From the NCBI GenBank assembly GCA_037952775.1, contig JBANAY010000003.1:31000001-31064000 (forward strand): a stretch of DNA of 64,000 nt, written 5' to 3'. The position numbers were made by a program, and so were the translations under genes. The stretch comes from Clonostachys chloroleuca. Taxonomy: Eukaryota > Ascomycota > Sordariomycetes > Hypocreales > Bionectriaceae. Below, piece by piece: positions 1 to 11,206 of the stretch (positions are counted from its first letter, which is position 1; every line of letters starts with the position of its first letter). Below the pieces are notes generated by a model. The model saw only the letters and a list, made by a program, of their open reading frames with translations. It did not search any database and was not told the origin of the DNA.

Positions 1-562
1 CGTTCAAGTATATGCCGTTGGTCTCCCCCGCGATGGTTTTGAGAAAGGTCGTGCAGCCGGAACCTGGCGGCCCCAAGACCACAAGCATCTCCCCACTGCG
101 AACGACTCCGTCAAAGTCTCGCAGGATGTCGATGCGACTCTTGCCATGGCCGAGAGCCTTTCGCGCGAGACCAATTCCCTCCAGCCACACATTCCCCACG
201 TCCTTCTGATAATCTGTTGTGGTGCCGTATCCAAACACGTTCAAGTTTTGGAAACAAACACCGCTCGAAGTAAACGAGGTGCCTTCGGACTCTGTCAGGG
301 CGACCAGAGACTTGGCCCAAGCCCGCGCATCGAATTTGGGGCTGTGTGGGTTCAGCGGGGAGTCAGGGTCGGACTGCGCGTCGAAGACGTGGTCATTGTG
401 CTCGCTGGCAGCACCGGCAGGGGCAGATGCTCGGCTCTGGTTGGTGTAGGTTCTGGCGAGTTCTTGCACAAGGCTGGCCCTCCGCTCTTGTTCTAATGAA
501 ACCGCCTTTGTTTCGTCCGAGTCGTCCACCGTCGCCGGTGGTTGATCGCGAAGACTCGCCAT
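1..562 (-). CDS. PDR-type (ABCG) ABC transporter, N-terminal part
   Basis: This is the first 187 codons of a full-size fungal pleiotropic-drug-resistance ABC transporter. The rest lies beyond the left edge. The reading frame opens at an ATG at 562 and runs without a stop to base 1. After a low-complexity acidic N-terminus of about 90 residues comes the region before the first nucleotide-binding domain (phenylalanine- and asparagine-rich, with YGTTTDYQ and GKSRIDIL), then the PDR-style Walker A, read as GPPGSGCTTFLKT, followed by GETNGIY. The GxPGSGC(S/T)T form of Walker A is diagnostic of the yeast Pdr5/Cdr1 family. Such proteins sit in the plasma membrane and export xenobiotics and lipids using ATP. 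The usual length is about 1,450-1,550 residues, so roughly one eighth is visible. Neither specificity nor integrity of the rest can be judged here. Confidence 0.93.
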   Translation of the reverse strand, partial: MASLRDQPPATVDDSDETKAVSLEQERRASLVQELARTYTNQSRASAPAGAASEHNDHVFDAQSDPDSPLNPHSPKFDARAWAKSLVALTESEGTSFTSSGVCFQNLNVFGYGTTTDYQKDVGNVWLEGIGLARKALGHGKSRIDILRDFDGVVRSGEMLVVLGPPGSGCTTFLKTIAGETNGIYLN

Positions 563-3193
563 CTCGGTCCAATCCCAGCAATTGTCGTGATGTTAACGAG
601 ATCGGAGTAATGTTAGGGCACCTGGCTTCAATGATAAAAATTAAATATATACAATCTGAATGGAACATGCTGGGGTACATCCCGCAATTAATTATCAGGT
701 GATATTGCTTCAAGGTATGGGGTTACATCCGGTGGTGATCGGGTTGTCGGGCGCTTCGCAAGGGCCGTGAGCAGGGCCTCCAGCACTCGCCTCTAGCCAT
801 GGCGAGCCCTGCACGGCACCAATATTGTGCAAACCAGCCGAGAGGGGGTGCAGGTGTTGGTGTGGTGGTGGTCTTGTCGGCCCCTATTAAAGTCCCGAGC
901 CAACGCACTCAGTCGCAACACCATACCTCAGCGAGCTATTGCGGGAAAAAGTCACCCGCATGAGGGGGATTAATTACGCAAGCTGATGTCAATTCGATAG
1001 AAGCTTGGCCAGTCTCAATCTGCTCTAGTTGTTGAAGTCACGTTATTCACTGTTGATCTTTTAGTCAGCGGCTTCATCTTGCTGCCGACACTGCGGACAT
1101 TTACCAGATCCGCCATGCCGCGATCAAGGAAGGTCACCCATGATAGCAGAGGAGCGTGATGTTGCACTGTTTTCATCGATGTGGTGTTGTCACGTGGATA
1201 GGTTTTCTCCGATTTGCCCCTGAGATGGCGTTCCTTTGCACCCTTGAATTTTTCAATAATTACGTAGTACACGATGAAGTGAACCAATCCATTGGGGACA
1301 AATTGGTACCTTGCCATGAGTTGTCAGGTGTTTGAACCGTTCGGTCAGCCACGATGTGATACAGACGTTTAACTGTCACAGTTGGTGGGACGTCGATGAA
1401 TCACCTAACACACTTTATTTTATTTCCTTCTTTTCGCTTTCTCCATGAAACCTCCCCAGCGTAGCGTTTCCATATATTGTTGCGAACCTTCAATTGTCTA
1501 TCCTGCCGTTCAGCAAACTCCAGAGGAGGCATCCGTAAGCCCTGCTCACACCAACATTCCAGATATCCCCAGATTCTGCCCCTTCTCAACTAAGAGCCAT
1601 ATGGTTCATTCGCCTGCACTCACATCTCCTCCTCTTTCAATTCTCCTTTCAAGTTCGATGACTCGATATCTTTTCCCAGGCGGTATACCTCATCCCAAAT
1701 TCACGACAGCATGAGAGACCATTTCTCACTCAGCAATATTCTCTACAAGACTTCAACACGAAATAACAGACTACGACTATAGGTATTGAGATTGCAAACT
1801 TTGAGAAGCATCAACGAGATCGCGAAAAAAGGCCTAGGGGCTGGGGAGGACCAAGAACGAGCTTACAGATAATAAATGTGGTTGACACGACACGAGCCAG
1901 AGGTGATGGTCAGCGAGCTCAAATTGCCCGCGAAAGAAAACGACGCCTTCCTTAAGGAGCTTTCAGATCTTAGAAACCATTATCCCAACATGCTCGGCGA
2001 TAGCATATAGCTTAAGCAAGCACCAGGGGAAGAAAACCAGCAAGCTTTGACTCCCTTGTTTAAAAAGAAATCAACGTTTGTTAGGAAGTCGGCCAGTCTT
2101 GGTATAAGAATTGGAGAGAGCAGATACTTAGAGAGGCTGGGGTCTGGGGGACAGTTCTTCGTATTTGCTCATAAAGATGGTTGTTGGCTGAGAATCCAAG
2201 TTTCATAACCGCTCTAAACCATATACGAAAGCTTCCCTCATCTATTCACGGGGAATCCCCCACATTGATTCATGCAGATAGTGAATTCTAATTCTGTTTC
2301 TCAAAATACGCGGAAGATTACAAGGGGGCAGAGGGTACAGCCCCATGTCCTTCGAGAGGAAGCCCTAGGACATGAACACCTCGATGGCCTTCACTTGCGA
2401 AACATAATAGTATAACAAATCAGATATGTAGAGCTAAGTCTCAGTCAAGTTCTACTTGAGCGAGCAAGATGTCCACGCCCACGCATGGCGTCAATGAATG
2501 TAAAAGTGGGTTTGGGCAAGTAACAAGAGCTAAAGACAACCACTGACACGTGTCATCCTTTTGATCCTCGATTTCTAGCCGCGATCAACAGTCTCAAGAA
2601 CAGAAATGAGTAATTCGTCAATGACGGCTCAATCTCAGAGTCCCATTTAGCAGTTGAGAAACTTGCAGCCAGCAGCCAGTCGAAGCAGCCGCAAATCAAG
2701 TGTCCGAGCTTCTGGTACACGCTCTGAATAACAACATCCCAAGCCTAAATTTACATAGCCCACTGAAAATTGAGACAAATTTTGGGGTAGTAAAGACGCG
2801 GGAGTTCGGGCTGCTGAATATCCCGACACCTTCTCTTCGGCGCGAGTGATTCTAGCACCTCTCATCTTTCTCCTGAGCCTGGTCGACCCCGCATAAGACC
2901 AATTTGCTCTTTGTTTCGTAAAATCCTACCACGCGTATTACTACATAGTATGTAGGTTTATTATCGGTCTCAAAATCCTCCCGTCAGTGGAAATTGCGCA
3001 TCTCGCGAGCCCGAGTCGGCACCTCTTCGCCGAAAGGCACATCTATAGTTTGGTGCCCAGAGGTGCCTGTACACAGTATCCTTGAGAAGCAATCTGAATA
3101 TCATTTCCAAAGATATTTTCCGAGTCCGGCCTCGGGTCATGCAAGGTCCCGCGATCTATCAGTCGGAGTAGACCAGAAGAGCCAGCCATGTGC
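563..3193. other. Long intergenic region between ABC transporter start and regulator end
   Basis: About 2.6 kb holding the promoter of the ABC transporter at its left end and the 3' flank of the Zn2Cys6 gene at its right end. I see no recognisable gene. A 100-codon minus-strand frame (1317-1015) and a 44-residue plus-strand frame (1876-2010) exist but match no family I know; the second is listed as a weak observation. No tRNA or repeat array was seen. Confidence 0.6.
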
Positions 3194-4889
3194 CTAGAAT
3201 TGGATCGTAACACGTTTAGAGTAGCCAGGCCGCCGGCACGGAGAAGATGGACTCATTGCCAATTCGAGGTCCAGCTGCCGCGAGTCAAACCGCGACAAAA
3301 CCCCGACTATCGCGACGCGCTGGTCTTCAGGGATGGGATCGATCCCCAGCCACGAATAGTTGGTAGGTGGTTCGTAGCCCGGAGAGGCCCATGCGTCCCA
3401 GGGAACTGCAGACGCCTCCTCCTGCATCGAGTGAACCGCGCAGTAGTTCTCGATGCTTGCCACCATCTCGGCGCTATACGCCATCTGGCTCTCCTCGACG
3501 TCTATGATGGCCTTGAGCGCCATCGCTGCTCCGTCGCTTCTCCACATCCCCTCGTGTCGGTTCATCCCTTGCAGGAGTTGCAGGCCATGGCGTCGCAAAG
3601 CCGGGTGTCTACTTCTCTTCCCCACGTCGAACAGTGGTGCTACCAGAGCCGGCTCCAGACTAAGTTGGACAGATTTTGACACCGCTTGTCTTTTCATGAC
3701 GGCGTAAGCTAGGGTTATGACGCGTTGAAAATAGCCCAGCCGCAGATCGAAGTCGGATTCCGGGCAGGGTACTGCCAACGTGAAGATGAATCTGAGCCAG
3801 CAGTGGTAGATGCGGATCGTCAAGGCGGCAGATTCGTTAAGTGACCTGCCATGTCCAGCCTCAAACTCGGCCATTTGGCTTTCGAATCGCTGCGTCTTGT
3901 CTCGCAGATCTGCCTGGACGAACTGGTACGTCGCTTCGTCGACAATACCCTCGGTATACGCCGCTTCGTTGATCATGGCCTCCCGGATCAGCGCGAAAAC
4001 TGTCGAGGAAGCCTGTGAATATGACTCGATGGTCGCCGTCGCCATGCCCTGGCTGGTACTCCGTACCGCAGCGGCCTCGGCGAATGGGTAAGGCGAGCGT
4101 GAGTCGTCGAAGGTGATGGACTGGATATCCATGCGCGTCAACGTCGACGCAATCCGCTGCGCATCCGGCATCCGACCAGAGTCCTGGGCGAGGATCTTGA
4201 AGGCGGACAGGATATGTAGGTGGGATTCGTCCCAGAAGCCCAGCATGTTGGCCGACGCAATCAAGGGCAGGCTCAGGGCGAGGATCTTAGCCGGCGAGCG
4301 CAGGTCCTTGGCTAGGGACAGCGCCTTGCCGTAGTGTGAGGTGGCACTCCGGACGAGGTTCTCCGTCTCTGGTCCGGCCGACTCGAGCTCCCATCTCCGG
4401 TGCAGGGCGCCGAGAGCCAACGTCGCGTGCCATATGGCGGGCTCGGTGTGGGCAAGCTGCAGGAGATCCTGGCTCCAGAACGCCGAGGGGATCAGGGCGT
4501 CGGTGTTGGGGGCTGTTGCTCTGCGGAAGTAGTCAAAGTAGATGAAGTCCCGGTTGGAGAGCATCGCCTGGGTCGGCAGCTGGGCCAGGGATCTCTCCGG
4601 TTGCCTTTGGCCGGCCAGGACCTCTGATGCAGGTCTCAGAGTGCCAATCTTGGACAGGGCCTCGACCATCTCGCGACGGGTCATGGTCTGGCCCTCGGGG
4701 AGGTAGCCATCGCACACTCGCCGGGCGGACTTGCACCGGTGGCAGTGCGGTTTCGTCTCGTCGCATTTGACGCGACGGATCCTGCGAGGTCTGTGAGCAC
4801 GACTGCCGAGGAACAGATGGGCGGTTGCTGCTGTACCTGCAGGAGATGCAGCCAGTCCTGGTCCGCTTCAGCATATCTGGTTTGCGCAA
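3194..4889 (-). CDS. Zn(II)2Cys6 transcription factor with fungal TF middle region
   Basis: Fungal binuclear zinc-cluster regulator of 546 residues in two exons, 4889-4837 and 4781-3194. The 55-bp intron (donor GTACAG, acceptor CTCGCAG) falls inside the zinc cluster. Only this acceptor, not the earlier CTCACAG, gives correct spacing: Cys14-x2-Cys17-x6-Cys24-x6-Cys31-x2-Cys34-x6-Cys41. The linker after the cluster is basic (KSARR). The rest is an alpha-helical middle-homology region typical of PF11951-like regulators (fungal-specific transcription factor domain), including the FIYFDYFRRATAP and HATLALGALHRR stretches seen in this group. It should act in the nucleus on CGG-containing sites; the targets are unknown. 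It is transcribed away from the FAD oxidase at 7674, with 2.8 kb between. The gene is intact, with no frame problem, although it contains a C5 run. Confidence 0.9.
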
Positions 4890-7673
4890 GTGCAGGATTG
4901 GAGGTTGGGCATGGCTAGATCTGCGTGTGATGCGATGTGTGATGTGGTCAATCTACCGTGCTCACTTGAAGTTACAGCCCTAGAAATGGGTCATCAATGT
5001 GCAACGGATGGCTTAGAGATGCGTAAGCGAGGGGGCTAGCGGGACACGAGGTAGTACCGGGCAAATCAGCGTATAAGACTCTTCTGAAACTCCTCCGCTT
5101 GTCCAGAGGAAAGACCCGAGTTCAATTGTTTTGTCCACGGCCTGATCCGTGCAAAGCATCACATTCGCCGCCACTCGCATAACCCAACATACCTTAAGTA
5201 TGCGACAAGAACCTCATGACTCTAGCCCCGGCTTCCTCTAGGCCAATATGCTGCTTGGGTACCATACCCCAGTGGATCCTGCAGTCGGCAGACAAATTTA
5301 TACAGCCACATGACGAGGATGATAGCGGCGCCTCCTTATTGTCAATATTAATGTACCGACGCCGCAAAAATGAGGAAATAGAATAAAGCGATCAGAGTGA
5401 TCTTTGAAGCAGCGACAGCCGAGACAGATCATCCCTCCACATCCCGAGACGGATTACAGTAGATCGGTCGGAGTGTTCGAAAGTCCCGAGAATGTTACCT
5501 ACCCTATACCTACAGTCATAAACATTCCTTGCTCCAGTGCAGCTGAGAAACCCTTCTGGCTATGAAGAAAATCACATTCCCGATTATTTGTGTTTATTCA
5601 GAGTTTAAGATGATTTTAAATTTACATCTAATGAGATCACTTCGTTGGTTCTGGGAACATCTTTACGTGGATGTTTGGGAAAGTCGCGGCCTTTCTTAGC
5701 TCAAAGGACTTCCGAACAAAACGCCACATGCTGAGCCACAAAACTCCAGCCACAGCACCATCCACATGTGGCGGAACGTCCTTCAACAGTGGCTGAATGT
5801 ACCTGTGGTCCAAAGATGCTGAACAGATGAATCGTAATAAATCCCGCGACGTCTAGAGTGTTTCCTAAAGAACGCCTACGAAGACTAGAACCAAATGATC
5901 CTCCATGAGTTTGTGGGAGACAAGCCTCCTAAATACACGCCGGATTCTAGCCCGAAACGCATAGAAATTTGGATACCAGCACCGTTCACTAAATGCAGAG
6001 TAGTTGAGTACCTATTTTAACAACTATAGTCAGGCGAAAGCATACGGAGATTAAAGAGATACCGCGATATGGTGATAGTGAGACCACTACGATTTCCATA
6101 AATCTCTATAGGATAACACCAGGAAGCAGCATAAGTGCAAAATTCAAGGTTTTTCAACAGTAACACTCTCATATGTGGTGCTTGGTCATCTGAGTTCTTG
6201 TGGGGCCCCATTTCTTGGGACATGGGGTGAAGGCTTTATTTGATTACAACCCTAGAATCGTGATGAACATCTGAGTTTCTAATGATTATGGAATATGTCA
6301 ACCTACTACACGTAGACAATTTCAAGTTACAAAAAGTAATTAGCAAGAGCTGAAAAAATATAGCTAAAAGTAACCCCAGAGTTTGGGTTTCACAAGCCGA
6401 AGGGATTAATGTTAACACCTTGGCCCGTCTCATGAGCTCGGATGATTACACGAGAGCGTCAAGAAAGATTAACTCACTGGGAATTTCATGTTTGGTCGTC
6501 CGAAATCTGAGTCGCAAGAAAAATTCTTAAGCCGCATTGTGGTCAATGAGAGGGGGGATAGTTTCAAAGTACAGCTAATAAGTGCCTACGATCAGACCGC
6601 TACAAAAGGTAGTAACAACCTTCTGAATGCGGGAGGTTTATGGGGACGCTGAAGATAGTATAATTTGTCTTGCTCACAAGTGGCTACCACTAGGTAAGCA
6701 GTTCCGATAGGACGTCAAAAGGGAAGCATCCGAGCTTATGGGAACTGAAATGTAGCCTAATGGGGATAATCTTAATGCCATGATAAGCCTCAGTATCTGA
6801 TGTGAGCATATGCAGATATGTTAACTCTCGCACAGGGATTATCTTGCCGTAATCATACAAACCGTGTCTTATTTCGGCTGGGATCTGAATCCGTCAAATT
6901 GTTGAACCAATAAGGCGGCTAAAGGTGGAAATGTCAGACGTAACATGACTGAAAGGTGTAAGCAATTTCTTTGTTAGCCCACGAAATGACAACTGGGCAT
7001 GCGGTCAGCGCAAGTAGTGCGTTTTGTTGCTCAGCGCATAATAGGTGTCTATTGGTGCTCGATGGAGAATGAAAAAGTCACGCTAATGCATGAATACCTG
7101 GTAGCATATCCATGGAGGCACATGGAGGAACAAATTTCTGTTCATAAGATTTATTAAAGGGCATACATCGTAATGATGACTCGAGGACATCATTGTGAGG
7201 ACAGCCTGGTGTCAACCATTCCCATGGGCCTGAACTATTTGCCTGCTTCTGAGGGCAGCAAGCACTGCAGACCGACCTCTTTGTCCTCTATCCAGGCGAG
7301 TGATCATAATGAGTACAAATTTTAGCTTAGCGTGTCAAGCGCGTGAGTCTCCTATTCCCCGCCCCCGTTCTTTGATGAGGCCTAGTGCGTGACGCTGTTT
7401 ATTTTATGGAGCAATATTCATGAAGATATATTGCCTTTTAGAGGAATCCGCCGCTTGGAAACCCCTGCTAGCCAGTAAAAGATACGCCATGACACAGGTT
7501 GTTCTTTCTCAAAATGTATGTAGATGAGGGAAAGCCAGCTACAGAGTCCCCATATAAACCCAGCTTCACCCATCTGTGCCTCAGTGGCAGAGCTTTGTTC
7601 CAAAGACTCTTTGATAAGTGCTGGCCCGAACCTGCGTTACTAAGTCTTGAATCCCCTGTCTTCAATACCAACC
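4890..7673. other. Long divergent intergenic region
   Basis: About 2.8 kb between the divergently transcribed zinc-cluster gene (minus) and the FAD oxidase (plus). It is fairly AT-rich. Only short open frames occur (for example 6223-6017 and 6433-6236, minus); they lack family features and look random. No tRNA, tandem array or transposase fragment was recognised. Confidence 0.55.
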
Positions 7674-9404
7674 ATGTCTGCAAACGTGCAATCCACGATT
7701 GAGGCCCTCAAAAGCACTTTTGGTGATCGTGTTGTCACATCAGCCGCCGCATCCTATGAAGCTTCAACCAAACAGCCATGGTCTCAAAGCTGCTGGAGCT
7801 CTGCTGGAGCCTATGTCAAAGTAGAGAGTGCCCAGGAGGTTGCCGATGCTCTTGCCATCATCAAGCAGACCGGCACCAAGTTTGCGGTCCGATCTACCGG
7901 CCACAACTTCAACCCGGGATTTAGTAGCTGTGATGAGACCGGGATTGTGATTGATCTTGGCTTACTCCAGAGCCGCGAGATTAGTGCCGATCGGAGCACT
8001 GCCCATATTGGGACTGGAAACCGCTGGGGCGTGGTCTACGAATGGCTCGAAGACAATGGCCTCTCTGTGATTGGGGGACGTGACTCCTCCGTCGGCATGG
8101 GCTTTCTTATCGGCGGTATGATGATCAGTCATATTTCCCTATGCCGAATAATGATCACTAACGGCGGCTAGGCGGCATGGGCGCTGTACCAAACCTTCAC
8201 GGTCTGGGCGCTGATGGCATCAAGAACCTCGAGGTAAGGTTTTAAGCTTGTTTAAGTGGCCCGTTCTATATGTTAATTTAGGGCTTCTTGCCAATTTCGG
8301 CAGGTTGTTTTGTCTGATGGAAGAATTGTCAACGTCAACCGTGAAGAGAATCCCGACCTTCTCCAAGCACTGAAGGGGGCGGAACTAATTTTTGTAAGTT
8401 ATAAGACTCTCTGATTACTTTCACTATGACTGGTCCCCAAACCTTTCTCTGTCCTCTAACTCGGCGCCAAATAGGTATCGTCACCAAAATCGATCTCTTT
8501 ACACACTCCTTGATTAAGCTGCAATATAATATCACTCTTTACAACCCAGATAACTACGTTGAGATCAATAAAGCTACCGTCAAGGTTCAGCAAGAAATGG
8601 AGAAGGACCCCAAAATTGGAATGTTCACAAACTACAATTCCGCCTTTGTCGCCGTTGGACTAATCTATGCGGACACTCCTGAGAAGAAGCCAGAAGCCTT
8701 CGAAGCATTTGATTTGCTCTCTGCGAGTGCTGCCAAGATCGGTATGGCGTGCGATACGACCAATGGCACCTTGCTTTCGCTTGCTAAGGCTATGTCACAC
8801 CCCGGTATTAATCTGAAGTATGGCAACTTGACTCTTTTCGCTCGTAAAATACGCTTACAGAAACCTTTTACAGGCGTTATGTCGGCACCTTGACTACCAA
8901 GTTCTCGGAGGAGCTTTACGCAGTAGCCTATAACGCCTGGAGAGAGGCTCTTAAGACGCTTCCTGAGGGTGTGATGCTGCATTATACAATCCAACCACTC
9001 GGGCCAGAGTGCGTTACAGCCGGCGAAGCGAAAGGTGGAAACATAATGGGCCTGGACCATGTTTCCCAAGTCTGTGAGTTGAGTTGACATGCTGAAATTG
9101 ACCACGCGGTGATTCTAATTCTGGCTCAGGGTGGGTGTTTACTGTTGAGTGGCCACAAGAGGGTAGCGATGAAGCCTCTAACAAGGCCGTCGACTCGTGC
9201 ATTGCGGCTCTCACAGCATCCGCCAAGTCTCAGGACTTGCTACTGAACTATCTCTGCGCTAGCTTTGCAAACCTGAACCAGGATGTGATCCACAGTTATG
9301 GCGCAGAGAACTTGAGAAAGATGAAGGAAGTGTCCCGCAAATACGATCCCGAACAGCTTTTCCAGAAATTACAGAACAATGGATTCCTTCTTCGTGACGC
9401 TTAG
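7674..9404 (+). CDS. FAD-linked oxidoreductase, berberine-bridge type, with a frame break
   Basis: Flavoenzyme of the FAD_binding_4/BBE family. The best model has six exons: 7674-8115, 8172-8233, 8304-8393, 8475-8817, 8874-9073 and 9130-9404, giving about 470 residues. The FAD domain shows the RSTGHNFNPGFSS segment, whose His is the usual site of 8-alpha-histidyl FAD attachment; no second attachment Cys is evident. GFLIGGG and VVLSDGRIVNVN follow, as in the family, and the C-terminus has a BBE-like KYDPEQLFQ segment. Exon 3 breaks frame: a G5 run at 8375-8379 must be G6 to read the expected KGGGTNF. The next splice also gives Cys where the family has Gly (NFG before IVT). I saw no secretion signal. 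Such enzymes oxidise diverse alcohols, sugars or secondary metabolites; the substrate is unknown. It could be a recent pseudogene or carry an assembly error. Confidence 0.85.
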
Positions 9405-11206
9405 AGTGCATTAGCAGAGCAGCATCCGCGGGATAGATAGTAATGTAGGACCGACTACGGCAACGTGTGCATTCGGCCTTGCTTTCTTCTATGAAATCAT
9501 CGAGTCTACTCAACGTATGGGGGGTGAAAACGTATGAAATCCAAATCTCTTAGGCTATAGACTTAGAATTAAGGCTGGGTCTATCTAGGAGGTGGTTAGA
9601 AGTGTAGTCTTTGATAAGGGGATTCCGTTTCTTATTGTTGACTCCCTGACCAAAAATAGATACCATGATATACTAGTTTTTGAGCAGTCGCAAGCCAGGA
9701 GAAATATAACGAACACGAGCTGTAGCCGTAGTCAGTGACTCAATACCGGCCAGGGGAAGGAGATAGGACCCAGTGTCCTAAACGGCTTTGTGTGGCATCG
9801 ACTGTGTGATATGTTGCTGCATGGGGTGTGGTTCCGGTTAGCCTTTTATTCGGCGCTAGTTGGATCTTATCTAGGTCGAAAGTTCCAAGATCTAATGACT
9901 CTGCGCTTCAGTAAGTGATATTGGCCGAACTGTGGCTGACTGCTGGAGTTATAAATGTCTGGGCATGGTCCTCAAGCAGTGGCTCTCGAGCGGCCAGCAT
10001 CTATGACTGATCGGGGCGTCGGTAGTTATAGAATGGTCTTTATCAATTACGTGTCCCTGGGATACAACGCTCCTAGGTCAGGGTCAAGGGCCAAGTTTGT
10101 ATGGGCAACGGTGGCGGACCATCTGCGGCACGACCCGTTCATATAAGCCCCGTGTTTCCCGCCTGGTAGCATAGGATCAAAACTGTACCCTTGCGCGTGT
10201 TTTGAATGTCTTGGGAGACTGGATTGAGACTGACGATTTTGACTCTCGGACACTCAGATGGTTGGCCTATACGCCCTTGTGCTCTCGGAGAGATTCGGAG
10301 CAACCGCATCCCAGCATCCACACCACGACATCCAATGCGGGATTTGGGGTTGCAATCTATCCATCTATGATATGCCTATGCATATATCAAGGTTTACCAG
10401 CCCATTTCACCCACTTGGTGAGTCCTTGCCTACCAATCGATCACAACAGATGCAGCTGCACTGGTAAAGTTACAGCCACTGACCTGCGTCACAGAGCGCT
10501 TTGGGTAGCGAGCATACATATACCCCTCCTCTACCGACTACCAGTGGCTTAATCGGGTATCCTTGGGTCGAAAGATCAACTTTTGACATGCATCGAGTGG
10601 CTTTGATGCAGATTATCAGAGTGCACGTCACGGGCATCAAACCGAAACAGACGCACGCCACCTCTCGCTAACGCGTCAGCGCCCAACCACTAGACAAATT
10701 CATATGCTTGGGCGCCCAAATTCTCAAACTTCTGGTTTTTGGGTGAGCCGGACAAGATGGTCCCCTCCAATGAGGCAACCGGTGAGAGTCACAGCCATCA
10801 ATCAGAACAAAGTGCTGGTGGAATCATGGTGGATGATAGACCGCCAAATCAACTGTGGGCTGGGGCGGAATGTGCTGTGCATCAGGGGGTTTTACTGGAC
10901 TCCCTGAACAAGCAGCGGCAAGGGGGTGCTGTACATCTTCTATCCCAGGGGCACTGATGCACTGTAATGCGCTGTAATTAACGCCGTGCGAGAGCAGGCA
11001 GCCACAAGCACGTGCACTCTTCCACCCTTCCTCCTTCTTCCCAGAAAATGTTGGACTCTCTGCTTCTCTCTCTTCTAGCTCTCACCTTACTCACCATCCC
11101 ATCCCCAGCTTTAATTTTCGCTTACCGCTGCTACTGCCGGCGTAAGTTTCTCTGCAGCTAGCTCCCCTTGTTCCTCGTGAGCCCGGCCGTCCTCGCCATC
11201 GTCATC
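9405..11206. other. Intergenic region and 5' leader of the methyltransferase gene
   Basis: About 1.8 kb. The right end looks like a promoter and leader: a CACGTG E-box-like palindrome near 11010, then a pyrimidine-rich stretch (CTTCCACCC and CCTCCTTCTTCCC types) common just upstream of fungal starts. A 37-residue upstream frame (11048-11161) precedes the main start and contains a perfect GTAAGT at about 11142, so a leader intron is possible. The remainder shows nothing I can assign. Confidence 0.5.

Noticed and set aside
1015..1317. 100-residue minus-strand frame
   Set aside because: Basic, featureless sequence in non-coding DNA, with no domain or homologous pattern recognised.
4113..4627. 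Plus-strand frames opposite the first zinc-cluster gene
   Set aside because: Antisense shadows; the minus frame carries the zinc cluster and middle region.
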